From contig CM032448.1 in assembly GCA_019049505.1 (NCBI GenBank), positions 10,883,073 through 10,947,072 of the forward strand: a stretch of DNA of 64,000 bases, in the 5' to 3' direction. This document shows positions 34,440 through 45,119 of this stretch, in pieces (position 1 is the first letter of the stretch; each line of letters begins with the position of its first letter). Both the position numbers and the translations under genes were made by a program. This stretch comes from Pachyrhynchus sulphureomaculatus. Lineage: Eukaryota > Arthropoda > Insecta > Coleoptera > Curculionidae. The notes beneath the pieces were generated by a model that was not told the origin of the DNA, did not search any database, and saw only the letters and a program-made list of their open reading frames with translations.

Positions 34440-34860
34440 TTTTAATAGATAAATTTATATCTCAGATCGGAGCCCATTACTAGACCTAATTTTTTGGCAT
34501 CAGTACATGCACTTAGCACTACATTATTGGAGCTAATTTGTAGTAGATTCTGATGCCGAATCCGAGAGTGAGTCCGTCCAAATAACAGAACCCGAGATTT
34601 AGTTGGGTTTATTTCTAAGCAGTGTGCACTCGAGGCCTTCATAAGGGCATTCAGATCAAGCGTCAGTTTATCATTAGCCTCCAATATTTAGCCTGGCTTA
34701 AAAGAAATGTATAATTGCGTGTCATCAGCGTAGAAATGCGCTGAGGGATATTTTAAGTATGAAATAAGTTGTGACCCCATGATCGATCCTTGAGGCACAC
34801 CGCACACCAACTCTAACCATCTGCTTTCTACCAGTAAGGTATGCATTCTTCTTGTTACTA
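34440..34860 (-). pseudogene. Non-LTR retrotransposon RT fragment (CR1/Jockey-like)
   Basis: On the minus strand: TGRKQMVRVG, then after a shift GVPQGSIMGSQLISYLKYPS and AHFYADDTQLYISFKPG (YADD catalytic pair), a stop, and then LEANDKLTLDLNALMKASSA, HCLEINPTKSRVLLFGRTHS and KKLGLVMGSDLRYK. These are consecutive RT palm and thumb landmarks of a LINE different from the one at 16-18 kb. It is 5'- and 3'-truncated. Confidence 0.75.
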
Positions 34861-36020
34861 TTCCTTATTATTTCATACTGTCACCTTGAGAGGTCAGCTT
34901 CTACAAGCATTGAGAGAGTGGCTATTAGATTTAGTTTTGACTGTTTTTCATGCTGCTTTGACATTTTGTATGCTTTCAGGTATGCTTGGACTATCCGGGC
35001 AGAGTTAGTTATGTCTTTTAGAATACTGCAATTCTCTCTCGAGAATTTTAAAGGGATGTTTGAGCAGCACGTATTACTACTTCTTTATCTACAGCACTGC
35101 GTACTTCCTCTGATTTTTCTACGTTTGTTTCTCACACTGGATTCCTCAAATGACTTGGTTGGTCTGCCAGACGAATAGCATAGTTATTTCAAATATTCCT
35201 CGTAACCATTCGTTATTCTTTTTAACAAACACTTCTGCTTTTTTATGCACTTCTGTCCACTTTTTCTTGAACCGGGACTTCAAATAGGAGAACTGATGCT
35301 TCACTTCCTTTCTTTGCTCATCTCAAGATATATCAGTTTTTCTCTAAAATTTGGCAAGTTTTGTTCCTGCTTTTTGTTAAAAAGTAGTCTATGCCTTACT
35401 AATCGAGCCCCTGAAGTACCCTCGGATTCTAGAACACAAAAAACTATTTAAAATTTAAAAAAAAAAATAGATACAAAATACCATGTGGTTTTTACCGTCT
35501 AATTTAAAGACCATGAAAACCTCGATTTCACGGAAAATCACGGCTAATAGTGATATATCCAATTAGTATAAATACTTTTTTTTCTGTTAAAACCAATAAA
35601 ATCACTGGGATGCGCCCTGAAGTATAATAAATACCTTTTTGAATACCAAAAAACTAGTTTTCGTACAACAATTTCGAATAACATTTTCTACCTTCAAAAC
35701 ATTACTAATTATTTTAAAAAAATACATAAAAATGATAATATGTATACGCTCTTACATGTAATATCCAAATCCATCAAAAATGTCTTCAAGATAAGCTCCA
35801 AAAAAGAATTATCACTTTTTAAATAACTGTTTTGTAACGAATGCCAAGAAGAGAAACGAGCACTCAGAGCGACGATCAAATTCCGAGTGACACTCCGGCG
35901 TTCGCCGCCGGGATAACGGGAGGGATCGTCTATTGTTTTATGCCTATTCAATAAGATAGCAAATATTTGCTACCTGGGGCAAATCGATTTATGGCCGCCT
36001 AAAACTCTGAAATACCCCTA
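34861..36020. other. Unassigned stretch
   Basis: Several frames of 60-110 codons occur but none resembles a known protein to me, and codon pattern and conservation cannot be judged. A more GC-rich piece near 35840-35935 (gagtgacactccggcgttcg, ccgccgggataacggg) looks different from its surroundings. It may belong to an unrecognised element. Confidence 0.35.
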
Positions 36021-36021
36021 T

Positions 36022-36082
36022 GTGCGAACGTGAATCGCTTTCTCCGCACACGCATAGCTCTTGTGTTGCTTTAGAGATTTTC
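36022..36082 (+). repeat. 3' tip of the CR1/Jockey-group LINE
   Basis: The words gcgaacgtgaatcgctttct, ccgcacacgcatagctcttg and gttgctttagagattttc match the last coding bases and 3' end of the LINE at 15.4-18.7 and 28.6-29.6 kb (aacgtgaatcg, cgctttagggacttccc). It is a very short 5'-truncated or decayed copy. Confidence 0.6.
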
Positions 36083-36389
36083 TTTCCGAGAATATATTTA
36101 TATTTTTTCAAAATATATATATATATATTTAAAAATGATATTTTCACGAACAAGCTATGTAGATAGATCCTTTTTAGAATTTTCTTGTTTAAAAACGGGT
36201 ATTAAATTTGGAATAACTTTCTTCTTAAATTTAAAAGGGTTTCACAAAAGAAAAGTGCTACAGAGACCAACATCTCTGACGGATAATGAAATATTTAGGA
36301 AATAGGTTCTAAAAATATCACAAACGATATTTCTCCTAATATTTTATTAAGTGAAAACTAAGTAAACTTATATTATGTAGTAGATTTTT

Positions 36390-36545
36390 TCGAACAAAAA
36401 ACCCTTTTGACGTGTAAAGGGCAAATACAAAAGAGCTAGAGTGTGTGCTGATGACTCTTCGCTGACAAGGGATTCCTTATATTAATGGCTGAGTTCCTTC
36501 GCAACAGGAAACTGATTTTAACAGGATCAGAAAGTTTGTAAGAAT
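36390..36545 (-). repeat. Interspersed repeat shared with 27040-27210
   Basis: This is an inverted match to 27040-27210 (cttttgacgtgtaaagggca, ctgacaagggattcctt, ttcgcaacaggaaactg, aacaggatcagaaagtttg). No coding remnant; class unknown. Confidence 0.7.
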
Positions 36546-36779
36546 GACTTGGGAGACACATCTGTTGGAACAACATACGACATTTGAGGAAATTATATCC
36601 ACCTATATAAGGGAAAATGTAAAATCAGTTATAAAGTAAATTAAAGTTAGTGTCGATATTAGATTTACATTTAGCTAAAATCCACTAAAAGTTTGCCAAA
36701 ATCTACGTCGCTGAGATCCGTCAACCATAATATTAAATGCGCCAAGATAGATTTATTAACGAAATGTGGTAAGGTGACA

Positions 36780-37044
36780 AAATTACTTACATAGCGTGAA
36801 AAGTTTCGAGACTTTCCGAGAGATGGCAGCACAAATAGAAAAACCATGATTTTCAGTTAATGTCAACTCTTAGAAGATTCGTGTAAAATTCTTATGACAT
36901 TACGTCTATTAGTTGGCGAGTTGAGCTGTTTGAATGACACTACTTTTGATTGTTGCAAAACGATGGAACAAAAAGAATTTCGTATGTTGATTAAACATTG
37001 GCTTTTGATGGGAAAAAATACAGCGAGGATCCAAGAATATTGAA
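36780..37044 (+). pseudogene. Mariner-like transposase N-terminal fragment
   Basis: From 36962 the plus strand reads MEQKEFRMLIKHWLLMGKNT, resembling the N-terminal helix-turn-helix of mariner transposases that begin ME..EFRVLIKHYFL. It is cut off at about 37044, where a minus-strand mariner fragment of a different family begins. The 200 bases upstream are the probable 5' untranslated part. Confidence 0.6.
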
Positions 37045-37061
37045 ATATCACTTCGTCATGT
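37045..37061 (-). pseudogene. Mariner transposase fragment, short piece left of the gypsy element
   Basis: On the minus strand this gives HDEVIF, which continues directly the ...IRP-YVKR-like end of the mariner piece at 44541 on the other side of the LTR element. Only these few codons remain on this side before the junction with the plus-strand mariner N-terminus. Confidence 0.6.
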
Positions 37062-38329
37062 TGTAACATTCATTTTTTCCTAGATTTTAAGACCATATAA
37101 TGTTACTGATTTTTCTCTTAATAATGTACTTCTTTTCATTTTTGTATCGAGCGGTATATTAATCAGAAATTATAGCCGCTCGTTATATAGTGTGCTGTGC
37201 GGGTTTGCGACCGAATCTATCGATACGCCGGGATTGGTCAAATGTTTGTATCCGGAGTTTTGGTTCCGGCGTCGCCATATTACAGACAGCGTGCCCACGG
37301 CTTATTTAAAGGTCCGGAGGACGCGAATCTAGGCTTTTTAACACCGAGCCGCCGCCAGGCTGAGAACACCGAGCCGCCGCCAGGCTTAGAACACCGAGCC
37401 GCCAAGTGGCGATTTTCCACCGAGCCGCAGTAGAGGCTTACGACAATATCTACGAGAGCCAAGTTAAGCACGAGTTTTTTTTTTATCATAAAGCCGTAGT
37501 GGATTTTGTGTGTTTTCTAAATGGAGTAGTTAAAGTAGGCTCTTCTCAAAAGTGTGAAATCGGTTTTGTGTTGCATTGAAGGCCTAGAAGCCCATAGGAA
37601 GACCGTAAGTTACCAGAACATACATCAATAAATAAATTCCCCGCAAATAAGTGTTTTAACAGCAATTTGAACTGAAAGATCGCGAAGTGAAAATCACGAC
37701 TCTTCGATTTCGGGTGTAGTCAAGATTTAGAAGTAAAATCTCTGATTTAGGGACTCTAATTTATGAAAACTACTTTTAGGCTAGAATTTTTTTGTATTCC
37801 TTAAAACTGCAAAGGTTGGAACTTTTATTTTAAATCAGGAATAAATTTTTTTTGTTGATTAAAGCTAGTGTCTCACTGAATACCTATTTTTCTTTTCAGG
37901 ATAAGAAAAGTTGTACTAGTATAATTCTTTTTAGTAATAACAGTAAAACACTTCAGTATTTTTTTTCATTTTTTTTTACTGAAGTTAGATCCTTTCTATT
38001 TTAAAATAAAATGGTGCCCAAAAATTTGTACAACTGAAGCTTTTTAAAAAATAGAAAATAATTCCAAAAAGACGTATAACAATTATCTCTTACCCATATT
38101 TCTCTACCAAGGAAAACTGAGCTAGTGTTTGTTTAAATTTCTTTAGTTCCTTTAAGATCATTATTCACTCAATTCATTCTCAGAAATTAAAAAGAGGTTG
38201 CAAGAAAATTGCGCCCAAGCGTGGAAAAAACAATTTTCACAGGGTACAAAATGACGCCGCAAAAAAAAAAGACCAAATAAAAACGGTACAAAATGACGCC
38301 TCAAAGTGCGGGCAAGTTCACAGGTTACA
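37062..38329 (+). repeat. Left LTR (1268 bp)
   Basis: This runs from TGTAACATTC to GTTACA. Contents in order: an AT-rich 5' part, a GC-rich block with three or four ~22-bp accgagccgccgccaggct repeats (37350-37440), a segment with splice-site-like ends (37605-37899), and an A/T-rich 3' part with agaggttgcaagaaaattgc. It differs from the right LTR only by scattered substitutions and homopolymer-length changes, which implies a recent insertion. Confidence 0.92.
37297..37320 (+). promoter_or_regulatory. Possible LTR core promoter
   Basis: The segment cggcttatttaaaggtccgg contains a TATA-like ttatttaaa a short way upstream of ggtccggag. It is conserved in the right LTR (43505-43530) and in the solo LTR (ttatttaagggtccgg, 27551). 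Position within the LTR would suit the start of the R region. This is inference from sequence only. Confidence 0.4.
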
Positions 38330-38856
38330 AAATAGCGCTGTCAACGCGGGGCTTTTGGAGTTTTATTTTTTAAAGGGTTCAGTGTACTAGCTTTCGAACA
38401 AAGTAAAAGCTCTAACTTTTCAGATATTTTTATTTCATAATATTTAATTAAACGAAACTACACTATAGCAATAAGACAAAAGCAGGAAATTTGTAGAATT
38501 ATTTATTTCAATTTATCTGATGGTGGTTTAGATATTTAAATTTTGTTAATCGACTCTAAGATAAGAGATTCCTACTTTTTTCTTAAAAGCTACTTTTATA
38601 GTCCAGATTAGCAGAACCGAAGAAAAAACTGTACTTTTTTCTCACCGATGTTTTGCATGAATATTAAAAATTCTTTGCTGATATGAAACGATATTTGGAG
38701 ATTTTTTTGTTTGAAAATTCTTAACATATTTGGTAAAAAAGAATTTTAATACAAGGCAATACTTAGAAATTTTTTTGAAATTGTTGAAGATTTTTTAAAT
38801 GTTTGGTAAAGAAGTTTACATATTGTAAGTGCCTTACATATTTTTTATTTTGACTA
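38330..38856 (+). other. Leader of the gypsy derivative
   Basis: Non-coding leader between left LTR and gag-like remnant. It is AT-rich. I cannot identify a TGG-initiated primer-binding site, which is odd for an otherwise young element; the site may use a different tRNA or be mutated. Confidence 0.45.
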
Positions 38857-39069
38857 TTGGGAGCACAGGAGAAATATTTTCACGACCTTTTAAACAATTC
38901 TTTTAAATTGTATTCATTTATCATGGAAGCTTTCAATTTTAAAGTCAATCACCTACTGGAATATGAGTTAGACTATGAAATGAAAATCCATCGTATTTTC
39001 TCAGAACGTCCGGTCGCGGATAAAAGAAAGATTCCAAGGAGGATCTTAAGTAAAGAAATAATCCAATAG
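38857..39069 (+). pseudogene. gag-like N-terminal remnant
   Basis: A 70-codon frame with VNHLLEYELDYEMKIHRIFS and ERPVADKRKIPRRILSKEI. The pattern of an ELxYE helix followed by a V..xR..LR..L segment resembles the N-terminus of Gag in some insect Ty3/gypsy elements. The remainder of Gag (capsid, zinc knuckle) is missing; a stop follows at 39069 and protease-like sequence begins within about 120 bases. Confidence 0.5.
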
Positions 39070-39184
39070 ATCAGATTGGACTAAATAGTTACAAAAGTTT
39101 CTGATTTTTTTTAAGTCTAATAAAAATCCTCCTTCTCAAGTTAAAACTCCTGCTTCTCCAAATGGTCACATATCTCCTTTATTC

Positions 39185-39832
39185 GTGCATAAATATTTAG
39201 ATAATAGACCGCATATAAAGATAAATCCATTAAGTGTCCATTTCTCGGCTTTATTTGACTCTCGTGCAAATACCTCAGTAGGTCAGAATGGTATTAAAAT
39301 TTTAAGTCGTTTAAGAATAAAAATATGCCATATCGAAAATAGAAGTGTTACCACTGCAGATGGCAGCCGTCTAAAAGTTTTAGGTACGGTTGAGTTGCCG
39401 CTAGTCTGCAATAGTCATTGTTTAGTAGTCTCTGCTCTAGTAGTACCTTCTCTATCACATACTTTGGTTTTAGGATGTGATTTTGCACAAAAATTCGGAA
39501 TTTTAGTAAATTTTAATTTCACCGACGTGCGTGGTAGGATACATAAGGCTTATGAACGGAACAGTAAGTCTTACAACCTTAGAAAAAGGGATTTTGCCTT
39601 TAATATAGGTGATCACGTTTGGCGAAAAAATAAAATTCTTTCCAGTGCAGCCGATAAATTCACATCTAAGTTGGTACCTAAGTATGTGCATTGCGTGATA
39701 AGAGAAAAGATTTCAGATTTTAGTTTATGGTTTGGTTAATTTAGATGGGACTAAAATAGGACGATGGCATATTAAGGACTTAAAACCATTCAATGAACCT
39801 AACCCTAATGAAAGTTTGTCAGAAGAAGAATA
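39185..39832 (+). pseudogene. Protease-integrase C-terminus fusion remnant of gypsy pol
   Basis: The first two-thirds of the 184-codon frame is a retropepsin: ALFDSRANTSV holds the catalytic Asp but with Arg in place of the usual Gly of the D-S/T-G-A motif, and HTLVLGCDFAQKFGILVNF is the C-terminal ILG/D-F landmark. It then passes without a stop into integrase C-terminal sequence: YNLRKRDFAFNIGDHVWRKN and SSAADKFTSKLVPKYV. After a frame change at about 39690 it continues to NLDGTKIGRWHIKDLKPFNE and an acidic end at 39832. An in-frame deletion has therefore removed the whole RT, RNase H and integrase core. It is not a functional protein of any known kind. Confidence 0.75.
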
Positions 39833-41720
39833 ATTTATATTTACATTATCTTAATTGCTTTACTTTATTTTTTTTGATGTTGCTCTGTAGAGGCGACGAC
39901 CTCGTTTTTTTTGACTGTTATAAAAGTTGAGCAGAGAATAGCTTACTTTTATTGTTTAAGGCTAAGGTTTTGGGTATTGGCCATATCCCAAACTTAGGTT
40001 GATTGTGGTTGATGTTTAGCATCGACTCAGTTTTAGCGAGCTTGCGAAGGAGTCACACTCAGGATTTAACATAAGACTGGTATGTCGGTGGTCGCGGGAT
40101 TTGATTTGCTTATGACCCCATATAATATCCAGTTCTTGACACTTGGAAGCAAAATTTTGATTAGAGGCAATCCAAGGGGATCTTGAGTTAGGACAAGCGC
40201 AAGATGTAGCTCGTGTAGTGTGATGTAGAGTCAAAATTTTTATGAGCAATTTCAAAGTTTGTTACCCGAGTGAGTGGATTTCTATTACCTTAGTGGTATA
40301 TGTTGAGTGCAATTAAGAGTAAATTGATTTTGGTTTATCCAGTGAGTCTAAGACTTGGATTATTTTGATTTAGATCTTCTTCTGAATTGACAAACTGAGG
40401 GTATACTCTATTCTTTTCAGGGCCGTTTAAACGTTACCTTTGAGTCACTAATTTTTTTAAAAATTTTTTGCATATACTCATAGGTGTATGTTGAGTTTTT
40501 TCGGGATACTATCAAATTGATAGGAAATTGAAGTCCTGCAGGAGAACTAAAGGCTGATCATTTACAGGAGATGAGAGCAGAGTAAGACAGTCGTTTCACA
40601 AAGAAATGATCAAAATCTGATACCGAGATGAGAACCTTGTCAAGAGAGGCTAAGCGCAGTGAAGGAAGATTCCTAACCGAATTTTTTAGATTTCCAAGAG
40701 GTAATCTAGAAGTTTGGGCTGACAGAAAACGGTTATGCCTGATACCTGTAGCAGTTTCTTCTAGAGGCTATTGTCTAGGGAGACGATTAACACCATGATC
40801 GAATATTTTAGCTGTCAACGATGCTTTCTTCGTGTTTCTGATTAAGCTGGAAAAGCTCTTGTCGTTTTCAAAAGTTTTGTTGCGCTGCCACCGGGAAAAT
40901 TGAGAAATTTTTGCTTCATGTAGCTTTTTAAGCTCATTTTTCGTAGTTTGGAAATTTCCGTTAGAAGCTTGGTTAAGTCAACCTTGTAAACCTTTTAGGT
41001 TGTATCCCATAAGTTATTTTTTTACAGGCTGTGATGCACCGGGTGCTAACAGATGCCGTTACGACGTTTGGCAAGGAGTTAATCTTCCTGAGGAACAGAC
41101 TGATTGGAAGGGTAGTCTATGGGGGGCGAACGTTTGACCTTTGGGACCTTTAGAGGTTTTGTTACTCAATGGTTATTTCTATTTGAGCCAAAGGAGAGCC
41201 TAGCTACTGTAGTCGACCTCAGCTCCAATTAGCCTATTAGTGGTGACAGGCTGTTGGCAGTAGTGTGTTTCGGAACACCCTATTGAATAAATTTTTTTGA
41301 CTTATGGTGGTGTGGTAGACACCGTTTTAGTTTAGTGGATGCTATAATCTACTCCCTTTTGTTGGTGGACACCAGGGTCACCATTTCCGTATTTTATTGT
41401 CTCCACCTTTCAGTATATCGTGGTGAGGTGTTTGTCTCCTGTTATGTGGGATGGATCGAATGTTTTTCGTTGTTGTTCCAGGGCGAGACCAGTACACGAG
41501 GGTTCTTCATACAACTTGGGGAAACGCAATGCTGGTTAAATTTTATATCTCTGTGTAGCCACCCTGAAGAATGACGGAGGGCGTTTTTTCTGGCTCGTGT
41601 TTCTAGGCAGATTTGCCACTTTGGTGCGATGTGTGCCGAAGATTTGATTAGCTTTTGCTAAGAGCTTTCACCAAGCTCGATATGGAGTTATCATAACCAA
41701 GAGTTTGGGGTTTGAACTCC
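39833..41720 (+). other. Non-coding 3' region of the gypsy derivative, part 1
   Basis: Long stretch without a credible gene. There is no envelope-like frame, and the longest frames are under 110 codons and unlike anything I know. It is slightly less AT-rich than the flanking DNA. Confidence 0.5.
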
Positions 41721-41721
41721 T

Positions 41722-42560
41722 GTATATATTTCTGTATATATTTCTGTATATATTTCTGTATATATTTCTGTGTATTGGTTGCCTGAGGGCATGTGCTCAA
41801 AATGAGTGATTTTGAGTCGTTTTGTTTATGGACTCCTATATATAGGATTATGACTTTAGGGAGGTCCTATTTAGAGACCAGCTGTCTCACATAGTTGTGC
41901 TAGGAATGTTTCCTTGAATGTTAGTTGCGCGTGGACTAATCATTCTGTTCTTTGTGAACATTGCTTTTTGAAGCAGGATCATTCAGTTTGGTGAATTTTA
42001 GCTTTTATAGCTATTCACTGTGTTTAGAGTGAATTTTAGCTTTTATAGCTATCCACTGTGCCTATAGTGATATTGTTAGCTTTTATAGCTGCTCACTATG
42101 TTAATGGCGAGTTTGTTCTTTTAGAACGCAGACTTTGTGTAGTCGAGGACTATTTACAGAGTGTTTTCTTGGCGAGGAGCCGAGGCTTTTTTCTGGCGAT
42201 ATACCAGAGTGTTTTCTTGGCGAGGAGCCGAGGTTTTTTCTGGCGATATACCAGAATGTTTTCTTGGCGAGGAGCCGAGGCTTTTTCTGGCGATATACCA
42301 GAGTGTTTTCTTGGCGAGGAGCCGAGTTTTTTTCTGACGATATACCAGAGTGTTTTGTTGGCGATGAGCTGACATGTTTTCTGGCGATCAACCAGAGCGT
42401 TTTCCCTGGCGATTTTAGCATGTCTGGGTGTCTTAGGACGTCGACATTGCGTTATAGAGTGCAATTATCTGGCGATCAACCAGAGCGTTTTCCCTGGCGA
42501 TTTTAGCATGTCTAGATGTCTTAGGACGTCGACATTGCGCGATAGAGTGCGATTATTTTC
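41722..42560 (+). repeat. Cluster of minisatellites inside the gypsy derivative
   Basis: Four arrays follow each other. First, ~16 bp x4 of tgtatatatttc (41722-41776). Second, ~47 bp x3 of ttagcttttatagct...cactgtg (41998-42105). Third, 47-48 bp x5 of tgttttcttggcgaggagcc (42158-42400). Fourth, 88 bp x2 starting ctggcgatcaaccagagcgt (42381 and 42469). The 47/48 bp units are not multiples of three, so all frames stay open through the array and give Phe/Trp/Cys-rich false proteins on both strands. Confidence 0.88.
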
Positions 42561-43258
42561 TGATGCGACTAGTAGTGATACTAGATTTAGAATGTTCTCT
42601 TAGCGGTGAGCTAGAGCATAGATGGCGATTTTTTCCGAGTGTTTGTCTGGATTTTTCATCCAGATGTTTTTCTTAGCCTTGTGCTAAATGGTCTTACAAG
42701 ACTTTCTCCTTTTAGTGTTAGTGTTTGCACTAGAATCATTTATTTTTTTGTTTTTCTTTATTTAAGAATTGTTATAAATTTCTTTTGCTGAAATAGAAAA
42801 TTTTCAGACAATCCTTAAAATATTTTAAGGGGGGTGTTCATACTTTGTTTCAGTTCATTTTTTTGATTTAGACAAGAGTCTAGACAAAGTTATATTTTTT
42901 TTTGTTTTTGGTAACAATAACAGAGCTGATTCTTTTATATAAGAAGACCGCGGTTTGTTACTTTGAACAGGTATTTCTTATGTTCATGCAAGGATTTTTA
43001 TTTACTTTTTGATGTACTTAACCTTAGTGCTTAATTAAGTTAAGTCTAGTTATAAGATTCTTGTGTACATGCAAAGATTTTCATTTGATTTTAATTGTAC
43101 TTAATATTAGTGCTTAATTGAATTAAGTCTAGTAGTAAGGTCCGAAGTTTGTGATTTTGTTTTAAGTTCTGACCTTAGTATTAAGTGATAGTGTACCACT
43201 TTGTACCTTTCCATAAGTAAGCCTTAGTTTAATAGACTAGTGTAGCCTATTTCTTTTT
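42561..43258 (+). other. Non-coding 3' region of the gypsy derivative, part 2
   Basis: AT-rich, no gene. A ~120 bp tandem duplication is visible around 42990-43140 (ttaattaagttaagtctagt versus ttaattgaattaagtctagt, each followed by an aag tract). Confidence 0.5.
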
Positions 43259-43270
43259 GGAAGGGGGTAA
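43259..43270 (+). promoter_or_regulatory. Polypurine tract
   Basis: The tract ggaagggggtaa immediately precedes the right LTR, the expected position of the plus-strand primer of an LTR retrotransposon. Confidence 0.75.
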
Positions 43271-44536
43271 TGTAACATTCATTTTTTCCTAGATTTTAAG
43301 ACCATATAATGTTACTGATTTTTCTCTTAATAATGTACTTCTTTTCATTTTTGTATCGAGCGGTATATTAATCAGAAATTATAGCCGCTCGTTATATAGT
43401 GTGCTGTGCGGGTTTGCGACCGAATCTATCGATACGCCGGGATTGGTCAAATGTTTGTATCCGGAGTTTTGGTTCCGGCGTCGCCATATTACAGACAGCG
43501 TGCCCACGGCTTATTTAAAGGTCCGGAGGACGCGAATCTAGGCTTTTTAACACCGAGCCCCGCCAGGCTGAGAACACCGAGCCGCCGCCAGGCTTAGAAC
43601 ACCGAGCCGCCAAGTGGCGATTTTTCCACCGAGCCGCAGTAGAGGCTTACGACAATATCTACGAGAGCCAAGTTAAGCACGAGTTTTTTTTTATCAGAAG
43701 GCCGTAGTGGGTTTTGTGTGTTTTCTAAATGGAGTAGTTAAAGTAGGCTCTTCTCAAAAGTGTGAAATCGGTTTTGTGTTGCATTGAAGGCCTAGAAGCC
43801 CATAGGAAGACCGTAAGTTACCAGAACATACATCAATAAATAAATTCCCCGCAAATAAGTGTTTTAACAGCAATTTGAACTGAAAGATCCCGAAGTGAAA
43901 GTCACGACTCTTCGATTTCGGGTGTAGTCAAGATTTAGAAGTAAAATCTCTGATTTAGGGACTCTAATTTATGAAAACTACTTTTAGGCTAGAATTTTTT
44001 TTGTATTCCTTAAAACTGCAAAGGTTGGAACTTTTATTTTAAATCAGGAATAATTTTTTTTTGTTGATTAAAGCTAGTGTCTCACTGAATACCTATTTTT
44101 TCTTTTCAGGATAAGAAAAGTTGTACTAGTATAATTCTTTTTAGTAATAACAGTAAAACACTTCAGTATTTTTTTCATTTTTTTTAACTGAAGTTAGATC
44201 CTTTCTATTTTAAAATGAATGGTGCCCAAAAATTTGTACAACTGAAGCTTTTTAAAAAATAGAAAATAATTCCTAAAAGACGTATAACAATTATCTCTTA
44301 CCCATATTTCTCTACCAAGGAAAACTGAGCTAGTGTTTGTTTAATTTCTTTAGTTCCTTTAAGATCATTATTCACTCAATTCATTCTCAGAAATTAAAAA
44401 GAGGTTGCAAGAAAATTGCGCCCAAGCGTGGAAAAAACAATTTCCACAGGGTACAAATGACGCCGCAAAAAAAAAAAGACCAAATAAAAACGGTACAAAA
44501 TGACGCCTCAAAGTGCGGGCAAGTTCACAGGTTACA
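43271..44536 (+). repeat. Right LTR (1266 bp)
   Basis: A near-identical partner of the left LTR. Differences include one fewer base in gagccccgcc near 43557, gatcccgaag for gatcgcgaag near 43887, and homopolymer-length changes. The intron-like segment is 43813-44109. It is followed by the target duplication ATGT. Confidence 0.92.
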
Positions 44537-44540
44537 ATGT

Positions 44541-45115
44541 CTTTTGACATATTACGGTCGTATTTCCTTCAACGCTTGGCTGGATTGCATCAATTGCTGT
44601 TGGTAATCTTCCCTAGTAATAGCTTCATTGGATTGAAGCAGCTCATAATACACTACACCCAGCTGATTCCATCAGATACACAGCGTAAGCTTGGACCTAT
44701 GAATATTCAGCTTTAGCGAGGATGTTGATGGTTCACCGGGCTTCATCCATGATTTCTTGCGCTTTGGATTATCATGGCATATCCATTCTTCATCACCAGT
44801 TACGATACGATGAAAAAAACTTTTCCGGTTGTGCCGTTAAAGCAGTTGTTCAAAGGTGAAAAATCGCCTTTCAACGGTTTCAATTCGTACGGCACCCAAT
44901 TTCCGTGCTTTTGAATCATTTCCAGTACATGTAAGTGATTGAAAATGGTTTGTGCGATCAACTCCTAATAATTTTGTTAGTTCTTTTTCAATTTGGCACG
45001 GGTCTTCATCGAGTAATGCCTCCAATTCTTCATCTTTAAACTTTTTCGGCTGGCCTGGACGTTTTTTGTCTTGCGTGTCGAAATCATCACTGTTAAAGCA
45101 GTACTCCCATGTTTT
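44541..45115 (-). pseudogene. Mariner transposase fragment right of the gypsy element
   Basis: Minus-strand frames: CFNSDDFDTQDKKRPGQPKK then FKDEELEALLDEDPCQIEKE (N-terminal domain), VERRFFTFEQLL, a GDEEWICHDNPKRKKSWMKP-type segment with the first catalytic Asp, and LGVVYYELLQSNEAITREDY. The frame reaches the ATGT duplication and continues as HDEVIF on the far side of the LTR element. It is a typical DD34D mariner with several frame breaks. Its third catalytic block is absent on both sides. Confidence 0.8.
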
Positions 45116-45119
45116 TATC

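Larger units (their letters stand above)
37062..44536 (+). mobile_element. Ty3/gypsy LTR retrotransposon, internally deleted derivative (7.5 kb)
   Basis: The element is bounded by near-identical LTRs beginning TGTAACATTC and ending GGTTACA, and flanked by the 4-bp direct repeat ATGT (37058-37061 and 44537-44540). Between the LTRs are a gag-like N-terminal remnant, a protease joined in one frame to an integrase C-terminus, and about 3.4 kb of non-coding DNA with several minisatellites. Reverse transcriptase, RNase H and the integrase core are absent, so it could move only with enzymes supplied elsewhere. A purine tract, ggaaggggg, precedes the right LTR. No clear tRNA primer site follows the left LTR: the sequence is aaatagcgctgtcaacgcgg. 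It is inserted in a mariner remnant. Confidence 0.88.

Noticed and set aside
34852..35178. 108-codon plus-strand frame as a possible host gene
   Set aside because: No recognisable domain, no splice context and no start context; it overlaps the end of a LINE remnant on the other strand. Judged to be chance.
38330..38350. Primer-binding site after the left gypsy LTR
   Set aside because: The sequence aaatagcgctgtcaacgcgg does not start with TGG and I could not match it to a tRNA 3' end by eye, so no call was made.
42058..42506. Overlapping frames of 73-123 codons on both strands, Cys/Phe/Trp-rich, looking like a small secreted repeat protein
   Set aside because: They are open only because 47-48 bp tandem units are stop-free in several frames. 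Both strands are equally open and the reading frame rotates between units.
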